62,492 nt of DNA, taken from assembly GCA_028820655.1 (NCBI GenBank), contig JAPPIK010000013.1:1-62492 (forward strand), written 5' to 3'. Origin of the DNA: Candidatus Poribacteria bacterium. Lineage in GTDB: Bacteria > Poribacteria > WGA-4E > JAJDTR01. The notes under the pieces were generated by a model, which saw only the letters and a list, made by a program, of their open reading frames with translations, did no database searches and was not told the DNA's origin. Of the stretch, positions 17,308 through 26,680 are shown piece by piece (position 1 is the stretch's first letter; every line of letters starts with the position of its first letter). The translations under genes were made by a program, and so were the position numbers.

Positions 17308-17736
17308 TCATGTGGACGTGGCTGAAATCGTACCGGCGACGTCAAACCCTATTCTCTGATAGAATGCGGCGGCGCGGGCGTTGATTTTTAGCACTTGAAG
17401 CATCACGGGCTTTTTTGCGATGTTAGCTCTGTTGACAATCCTAGTCATGCAGGCCGACCCAATACCCCTGCCTTGGTACTCAGGAAGGATAAACAACTGA
17501 TGCAGCCTAAGCGCCTCGGAAGTGTTAGATGTTGCAAAGAAACCAACGTCAATTCCGCGAATCCGGATAATGCGGAAATCATGCTTAGCAAATCGCGTAT
17601 TGTGTAATTCTCTCTGACGGCTTTCGTCCCAGCCCCAGACGTGCTCCACATATTCGCGGAATGCTTGCTTCTTTGTGGCAAAGACGAATCCACCGTCGTC
17701 TAGGCGTGCTTTGCGAATACACAACTCTTCCGTCAT
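17308..17736 (-). CDS. GNAT-family N-acetyltransferase
   Basis: The start chosen is the ATG at 17736 (MTEELCIRKARLDDGGF), giving 142 aa. A longer frame would begin inside the dispersed hairpin at 17795-17811. The core shows LHQLFILPEYQGRGIGSA, the acetyl-CoA pyrophosphate loop Q-x-x-G-I-G, and NARAAAFYQRIGFDVAGT, the usual C-terminal GNAT strand. The substrate is unknown; the small size resembles enzymes that acetylate amino groups of small molecules. Confidence 0.8.
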   Translation of the reverse strand: MTEELCIRKARLDDGGFVFATKKQAFREYVEHVWGWDESRQRELHNTRFAKHDFRIIRIRGIDVGFFATSNTSEALRLHQLFILPEYQGRGIGSACMTRIVNRANIAKKPVMLQVLKINARAAAFYQRIGFDVAGTISATST

Positions 17737-17738
17737 AG

Positions 17739-18158
17739 AAATCAATGTTCCTTCTTGCGGGAGTTTCAGCAAGTAACACTCGACACCTGACAAGCGGGGC
17801 AAGATGCCCCGCCTACGGAGTCGTGGAACATGCTTCACATTGCACTCCGCTGGAGTGCGGGATTCAGGGCATATCGTCGGCTATTGGCATTGGGGATCTC
17901 TATCGCGCTCACTATTCATTCGCTTGATCTCCGCTGGAGCGCCACGATTGGACGCATCATGATTCTATTGACATTGCACTCCGCTGGAGTGCAGACGCGA
18001 TGAGGAATCGTGGTCTATTGATATCTCACTCCGCTGGAGTGAAAAGCATTTCTCGAAACAACACCTCCTCAATGCCTGTCATAGATCGAAAAATGAGTGT
18101 TACGTTCCGAAAGAATTATTCCGACAGGGATAATGGGTGCACGTTAAATACGGAATTG
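17739..18158. repeat. repeat-rich spacer between GNAT and pyrophosphatase genes
   Basis: It holds the hairpin CGGGGCA / AGA / TGCCCCG (17795-17811), the palindrome CACTCCGCTGGAGTG three times (17841-17855, 17978-17992 and 18027-18041), the module ATCTCTATCGCGCTCACTAT (from 17896), and a composite copy (18017-18146) ending in ATTATTCCGACAGGGATAAT. No gene is supported. Confidence 0.75.
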
Positions 18159-18515
18159 TTATTTTATGGGCCTTTGAGCGAATGAAATCACGTGGGAATC
18201 GAAAAAGCGTTCTTGGAACTCGGTCAACGCCATAATCTCATCCGCCCCATACCGGTCAACATGCCGTGAGACAACCAATTTATTTTCGTTGTCATCGTTG
18301 CGGACTATGATTCCAATGACAACTCCGTCGAAGTCATCCAGAGGTTCAAACTCCCCCAGAACATAGGCGTCAACCTCCTCTCCATCCTCGGCGAGGGTCC
18401 CGGGGATATAGCCGTAGTTCACGGGGTAAATGAAACCGTGTTCAGGATGCCTAGACCCCATAGGTCTGTCAATTATCACCTTTACTTTGGAGTTGGCACT
18501 ATAGCGCATTGTCAA
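18159..18515 (-). CDS. short soluble inorganic pyrophosphatase-like protein
   Basis: A 118-aa protein matching the short form of the family I pyrophosphatase fold. The block HGFIYPVNYGYIPGTLAEDG is followed by EEVDAYVLG. The usual active-site run D-x-D-P-x-D appears as D-G-E-E-V-D, so one Asp is replaced by Glu, as in other short members. The full-length enzyme has about 170 residues. It probably hydrolyses pyrophosphate, but the altered motif leaves room for another phosphoanhydride substrate. The start at ATG 18515 could be two codons later. Confidence 0.75.
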   Translation of the reverse strand: MTMRYSANSKVKVIIDRPMGSRHPEHGFIYPVNYGYIPGTLAEDGEEVDAYVLGEFEPLDDFDGVVIGIIVRNDDNENKLVVSRHVDRYGADEIMALTEFQERFFDSHVISFAQRPIK

Positions 18516-18714
18516 TTAAAATTGTCGTATACGGTTGGTAGGCACAAAAAAATAACTTAGGCGCGAACGTCAGTTTTTTCGTTCAGCGTGCGACTATATT
18601 GGTGAGTGGGTATCGTTGTCTAGCGTTACATGATATGACAAGCAGGTGATAAGTCAAGCCAAAAAGCCTCCTGGTCTCGCGACCGATTCACGGATTGCAA
18701 CGGCAAAGAATGCC

Positions 18715-19860
18715 ATGACAAATTTAGCCGATGAGACATTAGTTGAAAGAGCATTGGCCGGAGATGACACCGCATTCGGGCTCTTGGTGTTACGGCATCA
18801 ACGGGACATCTGCCAGCTCTCCATGCATTACGTAAAAAATCCTGCTGACGCACAAGACCTGACGCAGGAGGTTTTCGTTGAGGCGTACACGAGGCTATCT
18901 ACTCTTCAGGAAACCTCAAAGTTTGCAAATTGGCTATGCGGCATTACCAAAAACCTGAGCATTTCATGGCTGCGCCGACAGACGCACAGTTTATCGTATG
19001 AGGAAGTGATGCGTGACGGAGAGTTTGAGATTCAGATGACCGAAATCCTCGGTATACCCAAGCGTCTCCCTACACCCGACGAGGCGCTGGAACAAAAGGA
19101 GCTGCGTCAGCACGTCGTGAACGCGATTGAGACTCTATCTGAAAAGAACCGGTTGGTGACGAGGTTGCACTACCTTGATGGCATGTCGTACAAAGAGATT
19201 GCTCAACATTTGAACGTACCGGTGAGTACAATCGAAGGACGATTGTATCGCTCTCGAAAACAGTTGAAAGGAGAAATCTGCATGACAAAGGCAGTTAGAG
19301 ATGAATCCAAGGTCGAAGCACGGCTGGAAGAAATGCGGCGTGAGATTGACGATCTGCGAGGGCGACTTCAGGACCTCGCAGGTGAATCGGACGTTTTTCT
19401 TGGGTTAAAAAAAGGCGAGGCACTTAAAACATTGTGCCGGCTCCCAATCGATACCGAGAAGCCTATCGCGTGGGGCTATGTGGGTTCCTATCGCCCTTCT
19501 CCGGGAGACCAGAACAAACGCGTCGCATATTGGACGGGCGACATCGAAAGTTTCCTTTCCAAAGCATCAGACACGGACATCGCGAATCTTGCAAGAATTT
19601 TCACAAATCCCACCGCTGTCGCTGTTTTAAGACAGTTGGTGGAGGGCAGTAAATCCGTTACGGATTTGGCAAAGGAAAGTGGTATTTCAAAGAGTGAGAT
19701 AGACAAAGCTGTAACATCGTTAGTTGATGCGGAGTTAGTAGGCCGTACGGAAGATAATCTCATTGAACGGAAAAACGACGCCACCTCCTTTTTTCTGACG
19801 TTCGTGAGTATGACAGTCGTACATCTGGGCGATACCAAAGGAATCCCGACGGATATATAG
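18715..19860 (+). CDS. ECF sigma factor with C-terminal coiled coil and winged helix
   Basis: A 381-aa protein from the ATG at 18715; an in-frame GTG at 18646 is an alternative. Region 2 covers about 15-90 (ADAQDLTQEVFVEAYTRL) and region 4 about 128-187 (MSYKEIAQHLNVPVSTIEGR). Residues 197-224 are a charged helix likely to coil (EARLEEMRREIDDLRGRLQD). Residues about 288-350 look like an ArsR-type winged helix (VLRQLVEGSKSVTDLAKESG). It is not preceded or followed by an anti-sigma gene. Inference: a self-contained regulator in which the extra DNA-binding or sensor domain modulates the sigma part. Confidence 0.8.
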   Translation: MTNLADETLVERALAGDDTAFGLLVLRHQRDICQLSMHYVKNPADAQDLTQEVFVEAYTRLSTLQETSKFANWLCGITKNLSISWLRRQTHSLSYEEVMRDGEFEIQMTEILGIPKRLPTPDEALEQKELRQHVVNAIETLSEKNRLVTRLHYLDGMSYKEIAQHLNVPVSTIEGRLYRSRKQLKGEICMTKAVRDESKVEARLEEMRREIDDLRGRLQDLAGESDVFLGLKKGEALKTLCRLPIDTEKPIAWGYVGSYRPSPGDQNKRVAYWTGDIESFLSKASDTDIANLARIFTNPTAVAVLRQLVEGSKSVTDLAKESGISKSEIDKAVTSLVDAELVGRTEDNLIERKNDATSFFLTFVSMTVVHLGDTKGIPTDI

Positions 19861-20029
19861 CAGGGACAACAGAGTCATGAAAGCATCCGTCCTCAAATTT
19901 CCAGAAATGGCTTTGGCATTGATTATTCAAACTAGCTCTGAACCTCCGCTAACTGTATGGTTAAGGGAGTCTGTAATCTCGCATGTACAGTTGCGAAACG
20001 TCAAGGCGTAATAGCGATCAATTGTGCCG
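19861..20029. other. spacer with a 44-codon open frame
   Basis: An ATG at 19877 opens a frame MKASVLKFPEMALALII... of 44 codons ending at 20011, with a weak GGGACA upstream. It may be the start of a lost gene. No family was recognised, so no gene is called. Confidence 0.3.
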
Positions 20030-20863
20030 TTACACGATGTGCGTCTTGCTGCAAGCCATGGAAAACATAAGGGGCCAATCGCGATCCGGAATCTCCCAGT
20101 AGCCACCGGGGCGTTGAACCATGCATGGGTACTTGCGAAAATAGCAGTATGGAAACTCCTCCAAGATTTGGATTGTAAGGCCAGCGTATCCGGCCGCCGT
20201 GGCATACTCACCCATGTGGTGCGACCATTGATAGGTGGTGGAATTGACCAGGCGGCCGCCGTCGCCGGTGTAAGATTCTTCGACAGTGCACAGATCGGGT
20301 GTCTTTTCGTGGAAATATCGCCCGTTGAATGAAAGACTGTCGGCATCATAGGATAGCATGTCGAGCATTGGATGCCCATCAACGATGAAAACCCGACCAT
20401 GAGGCTTCAACATCGCGCTCGCAGCCGAAAACCATCGAAAGAGATCCGGTATCCAGCAGAACACGCCGTAAGAGGCAAAGACCAGATCGTATGAACCACA
20501 ATCTAGAATATCGCACACAGATTAGACATTTGCACAGTGGAACTCAGCACTCAGCCCAGCCACTTCGGCAATTTCGCGTGCTTTCTGAATTGCTGTGTCG
20601 GAAAAGTCCACACCGGTCACGATCCCGCCCATTCTGCTGAGAGAAAGGGTATCGAGGCCGAAGTGGCATTGCAGATGGAGAATTCGCATTCCGGTGACAT
20701 CACCAAGCGATTTGAGTTCGACCGGTCCCAACGTGGATCGGCCAGAGAGAAATCCCTGCACATCGTAGTATTTGGCTCCGACGTGGTGTTCGACCCTTTC
20801 GTTCCAATTCTCGCGATTGGCTCGAAAGTAGGTTTCATTGAGTATTGATTCGTTGATCTTCAT
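20030..20863 (-). pseudogene. class I SAM-dependent methyltransferase with one in-frame TAA
   Basis: One frame of 278 codons from ATG 20863 (MKINESILNETYFRANRENW) to TAA 20030-20032. A single internal TAA lies at 20522-20524. Before it is motif I RILHLQCHFGLDTLSLSR and FHCANV; after it is SVCDILDCGSYDLVFASYGVFCWIP, the direct continuation of the fold. In related proteins the position of the TAA is usually a Tyr within ANVYD. No frameshift is present. The upstream frame could start earlier (20935), but MKIN is the usual beginning. It is either a young pseudogene, a base error, or a read-through gene; the product is not functional if TAA stops translation. Confidence 0.75.
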
Positions 20864-20937
20864 CGGGTAACAACTCACGTGCCTCCCACACGCAGCCATT
20901 TGAGGTCTATGGACGTAGAGAATTTGGGGATCCACTG

Positions 20938-21648
20938 TTATGTGCGGTGCAAATCCCTAAGTTCAGGGTTTAGACGAAATCCTTCTTCGCGCCTCCGTCC
21001 CAGTTCTTCCCAGGTGGTGTCACACTCCACAAAACGCCTCAAGACATCCTTTGCGCCGGAACGAATGGGTGTCCCATGACCAAAACATAAGGCATTGAAC
21101 TCAAGATGTAGAAGGCTCTTGAGGGAGCGACGCGCATGGGCTAAATCTACAAGGTACGCGGGATCTTTGAATCCCAACTCCCCGTCAGGGATCCCGCAAT
21201 CCTTCCTTCCGCCGCTCATCAAATCCCCAACGATCAGCACGCCGTCCGACTTCAGATAGAAACCGACCTCTTCGCGATGTCGAACATCCGGCACACGTAT
21301 CACTTCGACGAGTCCCCAGAGCACATCGCGATCTTGAAAGGTACAGTCGAACTCAATTTCAGCCTGCCCCGCATGGTTCTCGTAGAGCAGCACTTCACAT
21401 TCCCATTTATGCTTGAATGCGAGTGACTCTCGTAGGTGCCAGTTGCAGGTAAGGATTATGTGGGTAGGTTCCCCGATTTCTTCAACTTCTCGAATTTCTT
21501 CATCGGATAGTGGAAGCGGATCTACGAGGATTAAAATGTCTCGATCTTTCACCTGAATGAGATAGCTGTTCCAAAGATAAGGTTCATTTCTAGCTGCCCC
21601 ATGAATCTCGGACCACATGTGTACGGTAGAGGAAATCCGGGTTAGCAT
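20938..21648 (-). CDS. MBL-fold hydrolase-like protein, degenerate metal site
   Basis: A 236-aa protein with the layout of the metallo-beta-lactamase fold: an early strand with VDPLPLS, the region IILTCNWHLRES at 65-74, then VGFYLKSDGVLIVGDLMSGG and FNALCFGHGTPI. In active members the third region is T-H-x-H-x-D-H; here only one His (71) remains, so the normal two-metal centre is missing. It is probably a non-zinc or altered homologue. It lies 74 bp upstream of the damaged methyltransferase on the same strand. The function is unknown. Confidence 0.65.
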   Translation of the reverse strand: MLTRISSTVHMWSEIHGAARNEPYLWNSYLIQVKDRDILILVDPLPLSDEEIREVEEIGEPTHIILTCNWHLRESLAFKHKWECEVLLYENHAGQAEIEFDCTFQDRDVLWGLVEVIRVPDVRHREEVGFYLKSDGVLIVGDLMSGGRKDCGIPDGELGFKDPAYLVDLAHARRSLKSLLHLEFNALCFGHGTPIRSGAKDVLRRFVECDTTWEELGRRREEGFRLNPELRDLHRT

Positions 21649-22317
21649 CCGAAATACTGCCTAGGTTTATTGACACTTAACTGACGTCTATCTTGAATCC
21701 GCCGAGAAATGCCGAATCGTAGGGGCGGCGTCTCCCCGCCCATATGCCAATGCGGGTTAGGAACGCCGGACCATACGGTGCAAATAGGTCGTAAGTCGAG
21801 ATTCGTATCTCTACACTGAAACAGCGATTTTGGAAAGTCGATTGGCGGGTGTCGGAAAATGGCCCGATGTGGAGCAACGCATTGGGAAACCCAATCCCTA
21901 CGAAGGGGCATGTGTCTGTGCACCGCGCTTGGTTGCCCGGTTGCAATGATAAGTCTACAGAACTTAGTACGTATATCCATCCTGCCGGATTGTGGATGGG
22001 GTTAACGGAATGGACAATCACAGCGATAGGGATCCACTAGATGCTAATCACTTAGCACTAGACACTTTCCTATAAAACGCAAGTTGTTACCCATTCCCGT
22101 AGGTCGGGCTTCTAGCCCGACCCTATTATAGGATACATCGCAAACCGGGGCGATGTAAGCTAAATCGACTGATTCTGCTCGCAGTGAATTGACAAATCCA
22201 CTGCACACATGCGGATACGGCTTGGATATGTCTATCCAAGCCGAGCAGGATTGCAATATAACACCCGGGAAAATTCAAGTTCGACTAATAACAATAGGTA
22301 GCAACTTGGGTTATATA
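21649..22317. repeat. gene-free spacer with GTAGGG-type hairpins
   Basis: 669 bp without a supported gene. It contains GTAGGGGCGGCGTCTCCCCG from 21719, TTGGGAAACCCAA near 21880-21892 followed by TCCCTACG, and the 9-bp hairpin GGTCGGGCT / TCT / AGCCCGACC at 22102-22122. These belong to one family of dispersed palindromes flanked by GTAGGG and CCCTAC. Confidence 0.7.
22102..22122. repeat. 9-bp hairpin, GTAGG family
   Basis: The perfect stem GGTCGGGCT / AGCCCGACC with a TCT loop, preceded by CCCGTA. It could act as a transcriptional stop, but there is no T-run and the element recurs elsewhere. Confidence 0.7.
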
Positions 22318-23112
22318 TTAGTCAATGAAATCATGCACCTTCTGATGTGCCGTCAATTTATTCCAATTTAGGTCTTGGAGACCATATGCCTCGAAGAACA
22401 TAGACACCCATTCAGACCCCAGATTTCTGCGAATCGTGTAGTAGGCTGATACGAAGTCGCGATATCTATCGCCGATCCCGGCGTATCCCCAGTCAATGAT
22501 ACCACTCAGGCGACCATCTTGGATCAAAATGTTTGGCAAGCAGTAATCTCCATGGGTGAATACCAAATCCTCTTCTTCAGGTAGACCTGCTTTGATACCA
22601 GACAACTCCTCCCTTAAGAAAGTTCTGGATCTTCCATCCGGAATCTGATTGTCCAGCGCACCCATTTCGATCAAGCCCTCGACCCATGAGAAATACCGCG
22701 CCATACGCCAATTCAAGGGACAGGTGTCCATGCTTATTGAATGAATTTGGCGTAAACCGAAAGCCAACTCACGTATGAGAGTGGGGATATCATCCATTGC
22801 CTCTTCGTGAATACCCGAGACACCTGCAATTTGCGTCATGACCACATATTGCGTCTCGCACTCTTCATGAAAACAGATCACGCTTGGAACGGTGAGTTTG
22901 CCTGCCAACCACGACATAGCAGTTTTCTCTGCGCGCAAATCTGGTTCCTGCGGCGCTATTTTCGCATTCCTAACTTTAAGAAACAGAGACTTCTTCGTTG
23001 GGTGGGTGTAGCGAAACACGTCAGCACGGGACTCCGTCTTAAGATTGGCGCCGTCCGACGCGTAGCCCACTAAGTGAGATTGCACCGGCTGCGGTAGATT
23101 TTTGACTTTCAT
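22318..23112 (-). CDS. APH-type phosphotransferase
   Basis: Using the ATG at 23112 (MKVKNLPQPV) the protein is 264 aa, the usual length of the APH(3')-like family; a GTG at 23148 would add 12 residues. The Brenner motif THGDYCLPNILI (catalytic Asp) and the metal-binding GIIDWGYAGIGDRYRD are both complete, and the invariant Lys lies in LFLKV. It phosphorylates a hydroxyl group, classically on aminoglycosides, although environmental members act on other small molecules. It sits in a zone with aac(3)-like and acetyltransferase genes. The resistance role is an inference. Confidence 0.8.
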   Translation of the reverse strand: MKVKNLPQPVQSHLVGYASDGANLKTESRADVFRYTHPTKKSLFLKVRNAKIAPQEPDLRAEKTAMSWLAGKLTVPSVICFHEECETQYVVMTQIAGVSGIHEEAMDDIPTLIRELAFGLRQIHSISMDTCPLNWRMARYFSWVEGLIEMGALDNQIPDGRSRTFLREELSGIKAGLPEEEDLVFTHGDYCLPNILIQDGRLSGIIDWGYAGIGDRYRDFVSAYYTIRRNLGSEWVSMFFEAYGLQDLNWNKLTAHQKVHDFID

Positions 23113-23247
23113 TGGTTGCCGCGCCAAATCCGGAAATTGCCATAACACCGTTTGTCACACGAAAGTTTCGCCGTTCGGTGAAACACGCACTCGCTCGATA
23201 CACCGTACAGATGAGGGAAATACTCGGCTTTTTTCGGTTCAAACCTC

Positions 23248-24066
23248 TTAGACACTCCGAATCAATACAATGGGCCGACTAATCTCACCTGTCACTTGTG
23301 ATAAGGGTTGTCCCAAGTCCCAATCATTCCACCAGCCCATAAATTCAAACTCGTCCATAGCATCGACCATCAGGAGAAATTCCTGTGGTTACATCACCCT
23401 ACGAAGATCCGAACTCGATATGGTCAGCGTTTTACCGCAGTCTTCCACATTTAGAGTGGCAACCTCCCGAACAATCTGCTCGGCAGCATCGATGCTGCTC
23501 AATGTATCGTTCACTTCAACTACAATCCCATCTTTCTCCATTCTCCACGACTGGCCATCATCTGAAAAGGCGGGTGTTTGACCAAACTGCACGCACCAGT
23601 CCAGGATGTAGAGCCCTCCAGGTTCGAGGACACGCGCCACCGATTTGAAATGAGTATTCAGTTCCTCCGTGTTTCGCGCGTACAGCGAGCCGAGCGTCAC
23701 GAAAGCAAACTGGTAGGTTGTGTCTAGGTCGAAAACTATCATGGAGGCTTCGTGAAACTGTGCCGTCCATGCGCCTTTAGTAACCTTCCGCCGACCGGCG
23801 GCAAGCATTTTTTCGTTCAAATCTAGCCCGTGATACTCGTAGCCTCGTTGGCACAATTATCCAAGATACTGGCTTGGGCCACAAGCCAATTCCAACACGC
23901 GCGTTACTGGCAGCTTGGCGTACTTCGTGAATAGTTGCTTAAAACACGTCACTTCACGAGGGATGTCACGAAACGAGAACGCTAACTCGTAGTAGGCTAG
24001 ATAGTCGTAGAGTGCGGTGCTTCTGCTTTCAGTCTGACTTTTTGTATGGTCTTTCACAGATTTCAT
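23248..24066 (-). pseudogene. class I SAM-dependent methyltransferase with two in-frame TAA codons
   Basis: One frame of 273 codons from ATG 24066 to TAA 23248-23250 holds a complete methyltransferase. It is interrupted by TAA at 23857-23859 and again at 23389-23391. Motif I reads VLELACGPSQYLG, then the TAA, then LCQRGYEYHGLDLNEKM. The last part PQEFLLMVDAMDEFEFMGWW follows the second TAA. There is no frameshift, so only the two nonsense codons prevent a 272-aa product. Similar proteins probably have Glu and Tyr at these sites. It is a young pseudogene or sequence error; read-through has not been shown. Confidence 0.75.
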
Positions 24067-24147
24067 ATCTTTTGGTAACGGTAGTATTGGTTCGTAAGTT
24101 CCAATGGCGTCTTCGGCAAGACACGATATATAGATTCGCCTCTACGG

Positions 24148-24837
24148 TTATACTTTTCTATTCATGACAAAACGCATAATTAAGCCCCACAGCAGGCCTC
24201 CCGCCAACCAAATTGGCAATGTTACAAACATCGTTATCAAATCCCATTCTCCTCCTTTCAAAACCTTCCATATCTCCGGCAGAACCCCAAGCATCAACCA
24301 CATGAATCCACCCCAATAGAAGACGCCTCTAAAGAGCCAATTTATGCTTGTTGCTTGAATCAAGGGACGCGCAAGGACATTTGCCAATCGTTCTTGTTCT
24401 TTGTCTAACCATCTATCGCGGAAGAACCGTGCGGGGAAATACCACAGCGGAAAAGTAAACGCCAATATGGCCAGACTAAAAATGTTCCAAAGACAGGGAA
24501 TTATTTGATGGCAATTTGGACAAACATAGCCAAACCAATGTCCAAATGCGTTCCCTCTCCCCCACAAACGCACGTCGTGCAGGATTTCGCAGCGCGGACA
24601 GGGAATGAAAGCACGTTCCAACATGGGCTTGTCGCTCTCTTTGTCAATCAGCAGGACTTTGGGGATTCGATGACCCAAAATCAGTTCGATGAATATTGCT
24701 CCCGGGTTCAATATCCAGTGTAAGACAAACGGGTGAGGTACAGCCCAAATTTTGAATCTGTTTTTGTCGTATTGCATCGTCAATTTCTCCACGTCAAACA
24801 GATACTCTTCTCCAGAGTATTCGGACAATTCAGTCAA
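24148..24837 (-). CDS. membrane protein with zinc-ribbon-like segment, unknown function
   Basis: A 229-aa protein. Two CxxC pairs, CPRC at about 78-81 and CPNC at about 107-110, would make a zinc ribbon in a cytoplasmic loop. About four hydrophobic segments follow or flank it: near 35-52, 118-140, 172-190 and 205-225. The C-terminus is basic (MNRKV). No family was recognised. It is a single gene between two accessory genes on the same strand. Confidence 0.55.
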   Translation of the reverse strand: MTELSEYSGEEYLFDVEKLTMQYDKNRFKIWAVPHPFVLHWILNPGAIFIELILGHRIPKVLLIDKESDKPMLERAFIPCPRCEILHDVRLWGRGNAFGHWFGYVCPNCHQIIPCLWNIFSLAILAFTFPLWYFPARFFRDRWLDKEQERLANVLARPLIQATSINWLFRGVFYWGGFMWLMLGVLPEIWKVLKGGEWDLITMFVTLPIWLAGGLLWGLIMRFVMNRKV

Positions 24838-24970
24838 AGCTAGATTTATGCTCTATTCTCAGAAGGTGTAAATTGCTTCATGCAAACGGATGACATTATT
24901 GGAGGACACGGATTCAACCCAAGACACTCAAGTGCCGCGGCTGCAATTAGGCATGGAGGCACTGTTTCAG

Positions 24971-25546
24971 TCACCGGGAGTTGCCTAGACTGCGGTCTTC
25001 GGGGCGATTGGAAAGCCACTCCTTCTTTGTCAGTCGAAATTCGCGAAAGGGCTCGCCCTTGAATTTGGGAATCTCGGAGGCATATTCACCGGTTTCCCGA
25101 AATCCGTTCTTTTCAAGCACACGCGCCGATGCGAGATTTCGGCTGAGGCAGCTCGATCGGACGATATCCATGTCAAGTTCGCAAAAAGCGTAACAGAGCG
25201 CGAGCGACAGCGCCTTGGTGGTAATTCCCTTGCCCCAGTGGGATACGGCAATCGCGTATCCGCATTCGAGACTTCGATCTGCACGATCAATTGAACGAAA
25301 GTCTAGGGCGCCAACTAGCTCGCCATTAGCAAGGATTCCAAAGTAGAATTCTTTCCCGTTCGCGTGCGCTTCAACCGCCTTCTCGACAAACGTCTCGCCG
25401 CCGTCCGGAGGGTAGGGTTCGGGAATTGTCGTCGTGCGAGCGAGGCGTACGTCCGAAGCGTAGCGTTGGACTGCTTCGGCATCGTTAAGCTGCAACGGAC
25501 GTATTGTGACCTCTGGTTTGGTTCTTGCGGTTTTCTCTCTACTCAT
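24971..25546 (-). CDS. GNAT acetyltransferase, RimJ/RimL-like
   Basis: The ATG at 25546 is preferred because GAGGAGT lies about 9 bp upstream; an in-frame ATG at 25609 would make the protein 21 residues longer. From the later start it is 191 aa. The order of features is that of the RimJ/RimL branch: VTIRPLQLNDAEAVQRYAS, YFGILANGELVGALDFR, AISHWGKGITTKALSLAL (reading AVSHWGKGITT), and NLASARVLEKNGFRETGEY. It probably acetylates an amino group of a peptide or small molecule. It is one of two GNAT genes in the window. Confidence 0.8.
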   Translation of the reverse strand: MSREKTARTKPEVTIRPLQLNDAEAVQRYASDVRLARTTTIPEPYPPDGGETFVEKAVEAHANGKEFYFGILANGELVGALDFRSIDRADRSLECGYAIAVSHWGKGITTKALSLALCYAFCELDMDIVRSSCLSRNLASARVLEKNGFRETGEYASEIPKFKGEPFREFRLTKKEWLSNRPEDRSLGNSR

Positions 25547-25680
25547 ACGATAGTACTCCTCAGGCGCAAAATTATCGTCGCTGAATATACTGAATCTCTC
25601 CTCCTCCACCCGACTCTTTATGTTACTGAATAGACGGCGGCACCTCCGACATCGCCTTCAAATTAAGCGAGCGGTGAGTC

Positions 25681-26670
25681 TCAATTCGGTTCTTCTATTG
25701 ATACATATATAGTTTTCGCTGCGGTCGACCCGAAAGCGCCCATTACGGGTTTTCCATCTTGATCTCGAAGATTCGACCTTCGCGCATCGTTCAACGGCAA
25801 CGATAAAAAAATATAGCGGCCATACTCGGGGTTAAGCGACTCAACCGTGATTTTCAGAGTCTTACCGGCATTCAATCTGCGGCCCACATAAAAATTCTCT
25901 TTTCCGATAGACACACCGTGCGTTTCCGTCAAGTCTCTTTCCCTGGAGGATAGATATGAAGCAACGAATGCAGATTCTATTCGATTTTCACGGATGCGCT
26001 CCGGCACTTCAACGGTAATGATGTATGAAGTCACACTAAAATCCGATTTCCAATAGATTGCCTTTTCATCATCGCTCTTGAGCGTTATGCGATCGCCGTC
26101 AAAGACCGAAAGTGTGTCAATATCAATGAATTCAACCGGTGGATAAACCGTCGTCTCACCGGTTATCGTCTTTTCGGACATTTTGGATTGAATCTCTATT
26201 CGATATCGGGCATAGAGTTCCACTTGGAACCTACTCGATATTGGTTTGTAGCCGCCGTCGGGGATTACAATTGCGGCACCTTCTCCGTCGAAATCATTAC
26301 GGTACCGAACAGTCTCCCTATCAACTAGTTCAACATACTGAAATTCGAACTTTTCGCCTGAATCTAAATTTGTCACTGTAACGGTAGCCGTCGTATCTTG
26401 GATAAGCGGGAGGGTTTCGTCGTATTCGTCGATTTCGCCATCGCCGTCGTCATCAATACCGTTAAACACATCGGCATCCGTGATCGCTTCGGTTCTGATT
26501 ATCCGCACAATCGAATCGTGCGGCTTCTCCTGCCGGAGTCGTCCCGTAACCTTTAATTCCGGCTGGTAATTCCCGAAATCATCTTCAAAGTCGGAAATAT
26601 CCAGATCTCGTTCACACGAGAGACATATCGCCGAAAGGAGCAGGATTGCCGAAATTCTTATCGTCTGCAA
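25681..26670 (-). CDS. DUF4249-type lipoprotein next to TonB receptor
   Basis: A 329-aa predicted lipoprotein with signal MQTIRISAILLLSAICLSC and a Cys at 19. The C-terminal part matches the general layout of DUF4249 proteins, which accompany TonB-dependent receptors in Bacteroidetes-like genomes. A calcium-type acidic loop, GIDDDGDGEIDE, lies near 72-83. It follows the receptor gene by 10 bp on the same strand, so the two are one operon. It is probably an outer-membrane partner in uptake. The ligand is unknown. Confidence 0.65.
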   Translation of the reverse strand: MQTIRISAILLLSAICLSCERDLDISDFEDDFGNYQPELKVTGRLRQEKPHDSIVRIIRTEAITDADVFNGIDDDGDGEIDEYDETLPLIQDTTATVTVTNLDSGEKFEFQYVELVDRETVRYRNDFDGEGAAIVIPDGGYKPISSRFQVELYARYRIEIQSKMSEKTITGETTVYPPVEFIDIDTLSVFDGDRITLKSDDEKAIYWKSDFSVTSYIITVEVPERIRENRIESAFVASYLSSRERDLTETHGVSIGKENFYVGRRLNAGKTLKITVESLNPEYGRYIFLSLPLNDARRSNLRDQDGKPVMGAFGSTAAKTIYVSIEEPN

Positions 26671-26680
26671 AGTATTGCTC

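Noticed and set aside
22102-22122. Rho-independent terminator
   Set aside because: There is no T-run after the stem, and the element is one of a dispersed palindrome family.
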